From positions 868,001 to 932,000 of the forward strand of contig NZ_FNNA01000001.1 in assembly GCF_900106665.1 (NCBI RefSeq): DNA of 64,000 nucleotides, given 5' to 3'. The translations under genes were made by a program, and so were the position numbers. Below the pieces are notes generated by a model, which was not told the DNA's origin, did not search any database, and was given only the letters and a program-made list of their open reading frames with translations. This document shows, piece after piece, positions 26,661 to 35,028 of the stretch (positions are counted from its first letter, which is position 1; the number at the start of each line of letters is the position of its first letter). Origin of the DNA: Paracoccus sanguinis (GTDB lineage: Bacteria; Pseudomonadota; Alphaproteobacteria; Rhodobacterales; Rhodobacteraceae).

Positions 26661-27342
26661 CGGCCTCGGCCGCCTCGCGGATGGCGCGGATAGCGCGGCC
26701 GTAGACCTCGGGCGTGGCGACCGAGCCGCCCTTGAACACCGCCGACCCCGCGACCAGCACATCCGCCCCCGCCGCCGCCACCAGCGGGGCCGTCACCGGG
26801 TCGATCCCGCCGTCCACCTGGATGTGGATCGGCCGTTCGCCGATCATCTCGCGCAGGCGAGCGATCTTCTCGACTGACGAGGGGATGAACTTCTGCCCCC
26901 CGAAGCCCGGGTTGACGCTCATCACCAGCACCATGTCGCACAGGTCGAGAACATAGCCCACCGCTTCGGGCGACGTGCCGGGGTTGAGCGCGACCCCCGC
27001 CCTGGCCCCGGTGGCGCGGATCGCCTGCAGGGTGCGGTGGATATGCGGGCCGGCCTCGACATGGGCCACGATCATCTCGGCGCCGGCCTCGGCATAGGCC
27101 TCGATGTAGGGATCGACCGGGGCGATCATCAGGTGCACGTCCATGAAGGTCGTGACGTGCTTGCGGAATGCCCGCACCGCGGGCGGCCCGAAGGTCAGGT
27201 TGGGGACGAAATGCCCGTCCATCACGTCGACGTGGACCCAATCGGCCCCCTGCGCCTCGATGGCCGCGATCTCGCGGCCGAAATCGGCAAAATCGGCGCT
27301 GAGGATCGACGGGGCGATCCTGATGCGGCGGTCGAACTCCAT
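26650..27342 (-). CDS. rpe: ribulose-phosphate 3-epimerase
   Basis: 230 residues. It interconverts ribulose-5-phosphate and xylulose-5-phosphate in the pentose phosphate and Calvin cycles. The TIM-barrel motifs are all present: [75 protein letters not shown] and [12 protein letters not shown]. They carry the metal-binding His and Asp residues. The ATG at 27342 has GGGAGAAGG upstream. The gene follows gltX on the same strand after 121 bp. Its stop codon lies inside the last unit of the ~24-bp repeat array. Confidence 0.96.
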   Translation of the reverse strand: MEFDRRIRIAPSILSADFADFGREIAAIEAQGADWVHVDVMDGHFVPNLTFGPPAVRAFRKHVTTFMDVHLMIAPVDPYIEAYAEAGAEMIVAHVEAGPHIHRTLQAIRATGARAGVALNPGTSPEAVGYVLDLCDMVLVMSVNPGFGGQKFIPSSVEKIARLREMIGERPIHIQVDGGIDPVTAPLVAAAGADVLVAGSAVFKGGSVATPEVYGRAIRAIREAAEAAVR

Positions 27343-27463
27343 CGGCCTTCTCCCGGCTGGGCCCATGCGCGGGCGAGTCTGCCGCCCCCGCTAAGGCGAT
27401 TGGGCGGATCGCGTCAACCGGGCCGCTGCGACCGCATCAAGCCCCGGCAAGCGCGCCCGCGCC

Positions 27464-28786
27464 TCACCCCGCGCGCACAACCTGCAACAGCGGCATTAGC
27501 GCGGCCATCTCGGGGCCGTGGTCCATGCCCGTCAGCGCCTTGCGCAGCGGCATGAACAGGCCCTTGCCCTTGCGCCCGGTCGCGGTCTTGACCGCCCCGG
27601 TCCACTCGCCCCAGGTCTCCGCCGTCCACGGGCGCGGCGGCAGCAGGGCCAGCGCTTGGGCCACGAACTCCGCGTCCTCGGGGTCGATCACCGGATCGGC
27701 ACCGTCGCGCATCAGCGCCCACCAGCCCTCGACCTCGTCAAGGCGGGTGATGTTGTGACGCGCGACCTCCCACACCGCGGGGGCCAACTCGTCCGGCACG
27801 CCCAGCGCCGCCAGGCGGTCGGCCACCGCGGACAGCGGCAGGTTCTGGTTGCGCTCGCGGGTCAGGGGCCACAGGTCCTCGGCGTCGAACTTGGTCGGGC
27901 TCGCCCCGAACTGCCCGAGGTCGAAGCCCTCGGCCAGCTCGTCCAGCGACAGCCGCAGCTCGACCGGCTGGTTCGAGCCGAGGCGCGCCATGAGGCTCAG
28001 CAACGCCTCCGGCGCCACCCCCCGCTCGCGCAGGTCACGCAGGCTCAGCGTGCCGAGGCGCTTCGACAGCTCTTCGCCCTGCGGGCCGGTCAAGAGGCTG
28101 TGGTGGGCGAATCGGGGCGGGGTGCCGCCCAGCGCCTCGATGATCTGGATCTGGGTCGCGGTGTTGGTGACGTGGTCGGCGCCGCGCACGATGTCGGTCA
28201 CGCCCATGTCCACGTCATCGACGGACGAGGCGAAGGTATAGAGCACCTGCCCGTCGGCGCGGATCAGCACCGGGTCGCTGACCGAGGCCGCGTCGATCGA
28301 CACGTCGCCGATGATCCCGTCGGGCCACTCGATCCGCTGCTGGTCGAGGCGGAAGCGCCAGTAGCCCTCGCGCCCCTCGGCCCTCAGCGCCTCCTTCTGC
28401 GCCTCGGTCAGGCCCAGCCCGGCGCGGTCATAGACCGGCGGGCGGCCCATGTTCAGCAGCTTCTTGCGCTTGAGGTCCAGCTCGGTCGGGGTCTCGAACA
28501 CCTCGTAGAGGCGCCCTGCCGCGCGCAGCCCCTCGGCCGCCTCGGCATAGCGGTCCAGCCGGTCGGACTGCCGCTCGATCCGGTCCCAGGTCAGCCCCAG
28601 CCATTCCAGGTCGCGCTGGATGCCGTCGGCGTATTCCTGCTTCGACCGCTCGCGGTCGGTGTCATCGAGCCGCAGGATGAAGGTGCCGCCCGCCTTGCGC
28701 GCGATCAGCCAGTTCATCAGCGCGGTCCGCAGGTTGCCGACGTGGATATGGCCGGTCGGCGAGGGCGCGAAACGGGTGGTGGTCAT
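27464..28786 (-). CDS. gltX: glutamate-tRNA ligase
   Basis: 440 residues. It charges tRNA with glutamate. The class I signature is in APSPTGHIHVGNLRTALMNW (the HIGH-type motif is HIHVG, residues 13-17), and the second signature is GEELSKRLGTLSLR (residues 237-250), where the usual K of KLSKR is E. Alphaproteobacteria often carry two GluRS paralogues, one favouring tRNA-Glu and one tRNA-Gln. The short length and altered KLSKR suggest the second type, but specificity cannot be read from this alone. The ATG gives MTTTRFAPSP, the standard N-terminus. Confidence 0.93.
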   Translation of the reverse strand: MTTTRFAPSPTGHIHVGNLRTALMNWLIARKAGGTFILRLDDTDRERSKQEYADGIQRDLEWLGLTWDRIERQSDRLDRYAEAAEGLRAAGRLYEVFETPTELDLKRKKLLNMGRPPVYDRAGLGLTEAQKEALRAEGREGYWRFRLDQQRIEWPDGIIGDVSIDAASVSDPVLIRADGQVLYTFASSVDDVDMGVTDIVRGADHVTNTATQIQIIEALGGTPPRFAHHSLLTGPQGEELSKRLGTLSLRDLRERGVAPEALLSLMARLGSNQPVELRLSLDELAEGFDLGQFGASPTKFDAEDLWPLTRERNQNLPLSAVADRLAALGVPDELAPAVWEVARHNITRLDEVEGWWALMRDGADPVIDPEDAEFVAQALALLPPRPWTAETWGEWTGAVKTATGRKGKGLFMPLRKALTGMDHGPEMAALMPLLQVVRAG

Positions 28787-28867
28787 CGGCGTCTCCTTGA
28801 TCTGCCCGCTCTTTCACAGCGCGCGATTTATGTCCATATCGGCCCCGGCAAGGGTTTGGAGAGTGAG

Positions 28868-29275
28868 ATGACCGACTGGACCGACCGCGCCGCGCCGACC
28901 ACGGCCGAGATCGAATCGCTGGCCCGCGAGGTGCTGGCCGGGTTGCCGGTCGAGTTTGCCGGCCACGCCCAGGACGTGATCCTGCGGGTCGAGGAGTTCG
29001 CGGGCGAAGAGGTGCTCGACGAGCTCGAGATCGACGACCCGCTCGAGCTGACCGGGCTTTACGACGGGGTGCCGCTGACCGAGAAATCCCCCTCCGAGCC
29101 GCAGCATTTTCCGGACACCGTGTATCTCTACCGCCGGGCGATCCTCGATGAGTGGGCCGACCGGGGCGACGTGACGCTGGGGGCGCTGGTGGGTCACGTG
29201 GTGGTGCACGAGTTCGCGCATCACTTCGGCTGGTCGGACGACGACATCGCCCGGATCGACCGATGGTGGGAATGA
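28868..29275 (+). CDS. zincin-like metallopeptidase family protein
   Basis: 135 residues of the short possible-zinc-metallopeptidase family (PF06262-type). The HExxH motif is VVHEFAHHFGWSDDDI (HEFAH at 114-118) with a downstream Asp as likely third ligand. FPDTVYLYRRAILDEWAD is also family-typical. These are small cytosolic proteins without known substrate. The ATG lies in gagtgagatg. Its TGA overlaps the ATG of the PfkB kinase gene, so both are expressed together. It is divergent from gltX. Confidence 0.88.
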   Translation: MTDWTDRAAPTTAEIESLAREVLAGLPVEFAGHAQDVILRVEEFAGEEVLDELEIDDPLELTGLYDGVPLTEKSPSEPQHFPDTVYLYRRAILDEWADRGDVTLGALVGHVVVHEFAHHFGWSDDDIARIDRWWE

Positions 29276-30264
29276 TCCCCGCGGGCGCCGGGGGGCAGGC
29301 GCCGATCCTGACGGTGACGCTGAACCCGGCGCTGGACGTGGCCACCTCGGCCGAGGCGGTGGTGCCCGAGCTGAAGCTGCGCTGCGATGCGCCGCAGGTC
29401 GATCCGGGCGGCGGGGGCATCAACGTCAGCCGCGCCATCGCCCGGATGGGCGGGCGCTCGACGGCGCTGGTGGCGCTGGGGGGCGGCACGGGGGCGCGGC
29501 TCTGCGACCTGATGCGGGCCGAGGGGCTGGCGATGCTGCGCCTCGACGCGCCGGGCGAGACGCGACAGTCGCTGTCGGTGACCGATCGCGGCAGCGGCGC
29601 GCAGTTCCGCTTCGTGCTGCCCGGCCCGGACTGGGGCGCGCCCGAGGTCGGGCTGGCGCTCGACAGCATCGCGGCGGCGGCCTCGCCGGGCGGGATCGTG
29701 GTGCTGTCGGGGTCGAACCCGCCCGGCGTGCCGGCTGAATTCGCAGCCCGGCTGGGCGCGCGGCTGGCGCGGCAGGGCGACGGGACCGGGGCGGGCGCCG
29801 TGCGGCTGTTCGTGGATACCTCGGGGGCGGCGCTGGCGGCGGTGGCGGCAGGGACCGGCGGGCCGGTCGCGGTGCTCAGGATGGACGGGCCCGAGGCCGA
29901 GGGGCTGGCGGGCCGCCCGCTCGCCACCCGCGCCGAGACCGCCGATTTCGCCGCAGCGCTCGCCGCCTCGGGCGCGGCGCGGACGGTGATCGTGGCGCGG
30001 GGCGCGGACGGCAACATCCTCGCCGGCCCCGAGGGGCGCTGGCACGCCGAGGCGCACCGGGTCGAGATCGTGAGCAAGGTCGGGGCCGGCGACAGCTTCG
30101 TGGCGGGCTATACCCTCGCGGTGGCGCGCGGGATGGCGGCGCCCGAGGCGCTGGGGCTGGCCGCGGCCTGCGCCTCGGCCGCCTGCATGACGCCCGCGAC
30201 CGAGCTTTGCCGGCCCGAGGATGTGGCGAGGCTCTATGACACGCGGGTGGTCACGCCGATCTGA
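29272..30264 (+). CDS. PfkB family hexose kinase (1-phosphofructokinase/6-phosphofructokinase type)
   Basis: 330 residues. The N-terminal pattern ILTVTLNPALDVATSAE, VDPGGGGINVSRAIARMGG and the C-terminal signature VSKVGAGDSFVAGYTLA (catalytic Asp in GAGDS) place it in the FruK/PfkB/LacC group that phosphorylates sugar phosphates. Without a phosphotransferase system nearby, a glycolytic 6-phosphofructokinase-2 role is as likely as fructose-1-phosphate kinase. The ATG at 29272 overlaps the metallopeptidase stop (ATGA) and has GGTGGGA upstream. The ATG three codons earlier is less well placed. Confidence 0.88.
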   Translation: MIPAGAGGQAPILTVTLNPALDVATSAEAVVPELKLRCDAPQVDPGGGGINVSRAIARMGGRSTALVALGGGTGARLCDLMRAEGLAMLRLDAPGETRQSLSVTDRGSGAQFRFVLPGPDWGAPEVGLALDSIAAAASPGGIVVLSGSNPPGVPAEFAARLGARLARQGDGTGAGAVRLFVDTSGAALAAVAAGTGGPVAVLRMDGPEAEGLAGRPLATRAETADFAAALAASGAARTVIVARGADGNILAGPEGRWHAEAHRVEIVSKVGAGDSFVAGYTLAVARGMAAPEALGLAAACASAACMTPATELCRPEDVARLYDTRVVTPI

Positions 30265-30733
30265 GCCGAGTTGCCCTCTGACCGCGTCGGCCAGGTCACT
30301 TGAGCGGCAGCCCAGCCACGCCGCCGCTGCCCCTTGGGCCGGATGACCTCGGGGGCCACCCCGATCCGGGCGCACCGCAGGGGCGGCGTGCCCGCCCCGT
30401 CCGCCGAACCTTGCCCCCGACAAACCACCACCGGCCCCTGACGCAGCACCCACCCCTGCAGCCGGCCCGCGCCGCCCGTGGCCGGCACACCCCCCTTCCC
30501 ACACATCGCACGCCGCTCCCGCCCCAGCGGCTGCGGCCCGCGGCCCGCGGCCCGCGCCCGGCCACGCGGGGGCAGCCCGTATCGCGCCCGCCTCGGGCTG
30601 GACCCAAATATCCCGGGGGTCCGGGGGCTGGCCCCCGGTCCGGCGGGTCCGCTCCACGCAATCCGCTTGACCTTTGCAGGGGGGTCCGGTCAAAGCACCG
30701 CGTATTTGCCAGAACGAACCGGGGTCCCGTCGG
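30265..30733. other. 469-bp region upstream of yidC with a dispersed motif and hairpin
   Basis: No gene was found. The rnpA and rpmH genes that often precede yidC are absent. Positions 30603-30619 read cccaaatatcccggggg, one of several copies of a dispersed motif in this window, followed at 30621-30638 by a near-perfect hairpin (ccgggggc and gcccccgg). A possible -35 (ttgacc near 30668) lies about 60 bp before the yidC ATG, but no convincing -10 is seen. Confidence 0.45.
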
Positions 30734-32608
30734 ATGGACGACAACAACCGCAACCTGATCCTCGCCATGGTGCTGTCGGCCCTGGTGATGCTCGGATGGT
30801 ATGCCTTCTTCGCCCCGCCGGTGCCCGAGGCCCCGCCCGCCGCGACCACCACCGCCGCCGCCCCCGGAACCCCCGACGCAACCCACGCCGCGGTGCCGCC
30901 CGGCGCCCCGGCCGCGACGACCGCCGCCAGCCCGACGCTGATCGGCTCGGCCGATGACCCGGTGCTGACCGCCCCGCGCGTCGCCATCGAATCGCCCGCG
31001 CTCAAGGGCTCGATCTCGCTCGCCGGCGGGCGGATCGACGACCTGCTGCTGACCGGCTATCGCGAGACGCTGGACCCTGCCTCGCCCTTCGTGCGGCTGC
31101 TCTCGCCCACCGCCCAGCCCCGCGTCGTGACCGAGGGCACGCCCGCCGCCCCCGGCGCGGACCCGACGGTCGTGGTGCAGAAGCCCTATTACGCCGTTTA
31201 CGGCTGGATGCCCGGCCCCGGCGTCGATCCGGCGCTGGTGCCGAGCCCGGCCACCACCTGGGCCGTCGAAAGCGGCGCCACGCTCGCCCCCGGCCAGCCG
31301 GTGACGCTGGTCTGGGACAACGGCGCGGGCCAGATCTTCCGCCGCGTGTTCGAGCTGGACGACAAGTTCCTGTTCACCGTCACCCAGACGGTCGAGAACA
31401 CCGCCGCCACCCCCTTCGCCGCCGCCCCCTACGGGATCCTCGCCCGGCACGGCAAGCCCGACACCCAGAACTTCTTCGTCCTGCACGAGGGCGCGGTCGG
31501 GATGATCGACGGCAAGCTGGTCGAGGTGAAGTACAAGGACATGGTCAAGTTCGACCCGGTCGCGGGCGAGGGCCCGGCCCAGGTCGCGCAGGTCACGAAC
31601 AACGGCTGGATCGGCTTCACCGACAAGTACTGGATGACCACGCTGATCCCGGCCCCCGGCCAGGCCTTCACCTCGGTGGTGAAATACGCCCCCGGCGCCG
31701 ACATCTTCCAGACCGAGACCCGCCTGCCGGTACAGACCGTGGCGCCCGGCACCGTCCTGTCCTCGGCCAGCTACCTGTTCGCCGGCGCCAAGGAATGGGA
31801 AACCATCAACCACTACCAGCAGACCAAGAACATCGACCGCTTCGTCGATTCGATCGACTGGGGCTGGTTCTATTTCCTGACCAAGCCGATCTTCCGCGTC
31901 CTGCACTGGCTGAACGGGATGATCGGCAACATGGGCTGGTCGATCATTGCCCTGACCTTCGTGCTGAAGCTGCTGGTGTTCCCGCTGGCGCGGAAATCCT
32001 ATGTCTCGATGGCCCGGATGCGCGAACTGCAGCCGGAAATGGAGGCGATCAAGGCCCGTACCGGCGACGACCGCGCCAAGTACCAGCAAGAGGTGATGGC
32101 GCTCTACAAGAGCCAGAAGGTCAACCCGGCCGCCGGCTGCCTGCCGATGCTGCTGCAGATCCCGATCTTCTTCTCGCTCTACAAGGTGATCTTCGTCACG
32201 CTGGAGCTGCGCCACGCGCCGTGGGTGGGCTGGATCCGCGACCTGTCGGCGCCCGACCCCTCGTCGCTGCTGAACCTGTTCGGCCTGTTGCCGTTCATGC
32301 CGCCGGCGCAGGGCACGATGCTGCACTCGATCAGCCTGCCGCTGCTGGCGATCGTGCTCGGCATCACCATGTGGCTGCAGCAGAAGCTGAACCCCGCCCC
32401 CACCGACCCGGCGCAGAAGATGATCTTCGCCTGGATGCCGTGGGTGTTCATGTTCATGCTCGGCGGCTTCGCCTCGGGTCTGGTGCTCTACTGGATCACC
32501 AACAACCTGATCACCATCGTCCAGCAGTACACCATCATGTCGATGCACGGGCACCCGCCGCAGCTGTTCGGGAACGTGCGCGACAGCCTGCGGCTCAAGC
32601 GGAAATGA
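30734..32608 (+). CDS. yidC: membrane protein insertase YidC
   Basis: 624 residues. YidC inserts and folds inner-membrane proteins alone or with SecYEG. An N-terminal membrane helix (NLILAMVLSALVMLGWYAFF) is followed by a Pro/Ala-rich spacer and a large periplasmic beta domain (about 75-350). The conserved core follows: GWSIIALTFVLKLLVFPLAR, the coiled YVSMARMRELQPEMEAIKAR, NPAAGCLPMLLQIPIFFSLY and the last helices FMFMLGGFASGLVLYWITNN. The ATG was chosen for MDDNNRNLILA, the usual alphaproteobacterial start. The downstream MOSC gene overlaps its stop. Confidence 0.97.
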   Translation: MDDNNRNLILAMVLSALVMLGWYAFFAPPVPEAPPAATTTAAAPGTPDATHAAVPPGAPAATTAASPTLIGSADDPVLTAPRVAIESPALKGSISLAGGRIDDLLLTGYRETLDPASPFVRLLSPTAQPRVVTEGTPAAPGADPTVVVQKPYYAVYGWMPGPGVDPALVPSPATTWAVESGATLAPGQPVTLVWDNGAGQIFRRVFELDDKFLFTVTQTVENTAATPFAAAPYGILARHGKPDTQNFFVLHEGAVGMIDGKLVEVKYKDMVKFDPVAGEGPAQVAQVTNNGWIGFTDKYWMTTLIPAPGQAFTSVVKYAPGADIFQTETRLPVQTVAPGTVLSSASYLFAGAKEWETINHYQQTKNIDRFVDSIDWGWFYFLTKPIFRVLHWLNGMIGNMGWSIIALTFVLKLLVFPLARKSYVSMARMRELQPEMEAIKARTGDDRAKYQQEVMALYKSQKVNPAAGCLPMLLQIPIFFSLYKVIFVTLELRHAPWVGWIRDLSAPDPSSLLNLFGLLPFMPPAQGTMLHSISLPLLAIVLGITMWLQQKLNPAPTDPAQKMIFAWMPWVFMFMLGGFASGLVLYWITNNLITIVQQYTIMSMHGHPPQLFGNVRDSLRLKRK

Positions 32609-33387
32609 CCGCGCGGCTGGCCAGCATCCACCGCTTCCCGGTCAAGTCGATCGGGGGCGAGACGCTGGCCGAGGCCGCCCTGACCCCGCGCGCGGCGCTG
32701 CCCGGCGACCGCCGCTTCGCGCTGCTGCATCAGGCGGCGCTGCACCATCTCGACGGCGGCAGGCTGCGGAAGTGGCTGCCCAAGTCGGCCTTCGTCCGCG
32801 GCGCGGCGGCGGCGCCGTTGCAGGCGGTGAAGGGCGGCTGGGACGGCGCGGCGCTTCACCTGACCCACCCGGACCTTCCCGACCTGCGCTTCGATCCGAT
32901 GGCCGAGCCCGAGGCGCTGGCCGCCTGGGTCGCGCCGCTCTGGGCCGACAGCGGCAAGGCCCCGCCCGCCCGGCTGGTCGAGGTCGAACCGGACGCAACC
33001 GAGGAGCGCAGCACGCAGGCGCTGACCGACGTCAAGCAGCCGTGGGTGTCGATCCTGTCGCTCAGCTCGCTCGCCGCGCTCGAAGGGCAGCTTGGCCGCC
33101 CGCTCGGGCGCGACCGCTGGCGCGGCAACCTGTGGATCGATGGTTGGGCGCCCTATGCCGAGCGTGACCTGCGGCTAAACCGCATGCGCATCGGCGAGGT
33201 CGAGCTGAAGCTGACCGAGCGCATCGGCCGCTGCGCCGCCACCAGCGCCGACACCGAAACGGGCCGTCTGGACGGCGACATGCCCGCCGATCTGGAACGG
33301 CTGTTCGATCACAGCGACTTTGGCATCTATGCCGAGGTGCGGCAGGGCGGCACGATCCGCCCCGGCGATCTGGTGGAGGTCCTGTGA
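32605..33387 (+). CDS. MOSC domain protein
   Basis: 260 residues, with an N-terminal MOSC beta-barrel domain (ARLASIHRFPVKSIGGETLAE, DRRFALLHQ) and a C-terminal MOSC domain with WRGNLWIDGWAPYAERD and the conserved Cys in LTERIGRCAATSADTETG. That Cys is the expected molybdenum-cofactor sulfur carrier or ligand, as in mARC/YiiM-like enzymes. The ATG overlaps the yidC stop (ATGA) and its TGA overlaps the engB GTG, forming yidC-MOSC-engB, a familiar Rhodobacterales order. Substrate unknown. Confidence 0.9.
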   Translation: MTARLASIHRFPVKSIGGETLAEAALTPRAALPGDRRFALLHQAALHHLDGGRLRKWLPKSAFVRGAAAAPLQAVKGGWDGAALHLTHPDLPDLRFDPMAEPEALAAWVAPLWADSGKAPPARLVEVEPDATEERSTQALTDVKQPWVSILSLSSLAALEGQLGRPLGRDRWRGNLWIDGWAPYAERDLRLNRMRIGEVELKLTERIGRCAATSADTETGRLDGDMPADLERLFDHSDFGIYAEVRQGGTIRPGDLVEVL

Positions 33388-34040
33388 AGGTCGCGTTCCC
33401 CCCTGCCCCCGAGCCGTCCGAGGCCGCCGCCGAGGCCGGCCGGCTGCTGTTCGCGGGCCCGGTCGAGTTCGTCAAGGGCGTCGTCGCCATGGACGGCCTG
33501 CCCCCCGCCGACCGCCCCGAGGTCTGCTTCGCGGGCCGTTCGAACGTCGGAAAGTCGAGCCTCATCAACGCGCTGACCGGGCGCAAGGGGATTGCGCGGG
33601 CCTCCAACACCCCGGGCCGGACGCAAGAGATCAACTTCTTCGCCCTCGGCGATCACAGCTATCTCGTCGACCTGCCGGGTTATGGCTACGCCCAGGCGCC
33701 GCTGCCGGTGGTCGCCAAGTGGCAGGCGCTGCTCAAGGCCTATCTCGCCGGGCGCCCGAACCTGCGCCGGGCCTTTGCGCTCATCGACGCGCGGCACGGG
33801 GTGAAGCCCGTCGATCACGAGATCATGACGCTGCTCGACCGCTCGGCGGTGCCGTTCCAGGTCGTCGTCACCAAGGCCGACAAGATCGGCAGCGGTACGC
33901 TGACCCAGACCCTCGCCCAGATCGAGGCCGAGCTGCAGAAGCACCCGGCCGCCTATCCCGAGCTGGTGGTGACCTCGTCCGAGAAGGGCCGCGGCATCGC
34001 GACGCTGCGCGCCATCATCGACGGTCTGGGGCGCGACTGA
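33384..34040 (+). CDS. engB: ribosome biogenesis GTPase EngB (YihA/YsxC)
   Basis: 218 residues. It is an essential GTPase for 50S subunit assembly. G1 is FAGRSNVGKSSLINALTG, switch I RASNTPGRTQEINFF, G3 YLVDLPGYGYAQ, G4 VVTKADKI and G5 VVTSSEKGRG. The GTG at 33384 overlaps the MOSC stop (GTGA). Its stop is only seven bases from the stop of the convergent kpsM-type gene, so the two transcripts probably overlap at their 3' ends. Confidence 0.96.
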   Translation: MKVAFPPAPEPSEAAAEAGRLLFAGPVEFVKGVVAMDGLPPADRPEVCFAGRSNVGKSSLINALTGRKGIARASNTPGRTQEINFFALGDHSYLVDLPGYGYAQAPLPVVAKWQALLKAYLAGRPNLRRAFALIDARHGVKPVDHEIMTLLDRSAVPFQVVVTKADKIGSGTLTQTLAQIEAELQKHPAAYPELVVTSSEKGRGIATLRAIIDGLGRD

Positions 34041-34047
34041 CCGCGCC

Positions 34048-34953
34048 TCAGACCATCTCGAGCAGGTCGCGGTAACGCCGCCAGATCAGCAGCAGCCCGC
34101 TGGCGAGCAGGATCAGCGACACGGTAACGACGTAGCGTTCGCTGACGTAGTCGGCCGGGTAGACGACGTAGATCCCCCGCCGCATCAGCCCGATCAGGTG
34201 CAGCACCGGGTTCCACCACAGCACGTCGCGCACGATGTTGGGCATGAGTTCGTAGGTGTAGAACACCCCCGACATCAGGAAGAGCGGCCGGCTGAGGATC
34301 GACCAGGCGCGCTCCCACACCGGAAAGCGCATCATCAGGAAGCAGTTGAGCGTCCCGAGGCCGGCGGCGAACAGCGCCGTCAGCCCCAGCGCGTGCAGCA
34401 CCGTGCCCACGTCCATCACCAGCGGCAGGTCGTAGATCAGCGCGATGCCGCCGATCACCACGACAACCACCACGAGGTGAGTCGCGACGTTCAGGATCAG
34501 GCGGGCGAGCAGTGCATCGACGAAGGTCACGGCCGGGTAGGCCAGCAGCGGGCGCGAAAAGCGCAGGCTGGTCGCCACCTTGTTCGCGATGTCGTGATAC
34601 ATCTGAAAGACGAGGTAGCCGCTGGCGTAGAACAGCGGGAAGTTCGTCCCGATCAGCGGTCGCGTGTGGCCCATGGCGCCCTGGAACACGATCGTGAGCA
34701 GGGTGATCCCGAGGATCGGGTCGGCCAGCGCCCAGACATAGCCGCCGGGCGAGCGCCCGTAGGTCGTTGAAATCTCTCGCAGCATCAGCGCGACGACGGT
34801 GCGCGCCATGCGAAACAGCCCGTTGCCCGCTGGCCGCGCTCGCCCGACGGGGCGATTGGCGGCGGTGTCGGGGCGGGCGGACGGGGCCGCGACGGCGGCC
34901 GCGGGCGGCGGAACCGCCGGGCGCGCCGCGGGAAGGGTGGGCTGGTGTGTCAT
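34048..34953 (-). CDS. kpsM: capsule/polysaccharide ABC-2 permease (KpsM-like)
   Basis: 301 residues. This is the membrane channel subunit of a capsular polysaccharide exporter. After a 48-residue Ala/Pro-rich N-terminus comes the core, MARTVVALMLREISTTYGRS and GGYVWALADPILGITLLTIV, then six membrane segments. WWNPVLHLIGLMRRGIYVVY is near the end, as in KpsM/Wzm. KpsM usually starts near the MARTVVALML position, so the extension is unusual, though ATG at 34953 fits. It is transcribed away from kpsE-kpsT across 75 bp instead of lying in one operon with them. Confidence 0.9.
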   Translation of the reverse strand: MTHQPTLPAARPAVPPPAAAVAAPSARPDTAANRPVGRARPAGNGLFRMARTVVALMLREISTTYGRSPGGYVWALADPILGITLLTIVFQGAMGHTRPLIGTNFPLFYASGYLVFQMYHDIANKVATSLRFSRPLLAYPAVTFVDALLARLILNVATHLVVVVVVIGGIALIYDLPLVMDVGTVLHALGLTALFAAGLGTLNCFLMMRFPVWERAWSILSRPLFLMSGVFYTYELMPNIVRDVLWWNPVLHLIGLMRRGIYVVYPADYVSERYVVTVSLILLASGLLLIWRRYRDLLEMV

Positions 34954-35028
34954 CCTACCGGCAAGGCTGGTCTTGTGACGCAGGGCTATGTAACAATTGC
35001 GCCGAAATTGGAACCAGCGAAAGCCCGG

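Noticed and set aside
26000..26693. Long open frames on both strands across the ~24-bp repeat region
   Set aside because: The units contain few stops in any frame. Peptides are Arg/Ala-rich, have no start signal, and several frames are open at once, which is typical of a noncoding repeat.
30265..30733. rnpA or rpmH upstream of yidC
   Set aside because: No frame in the gap matches ribosomal protein bL34 or RNase P protein.
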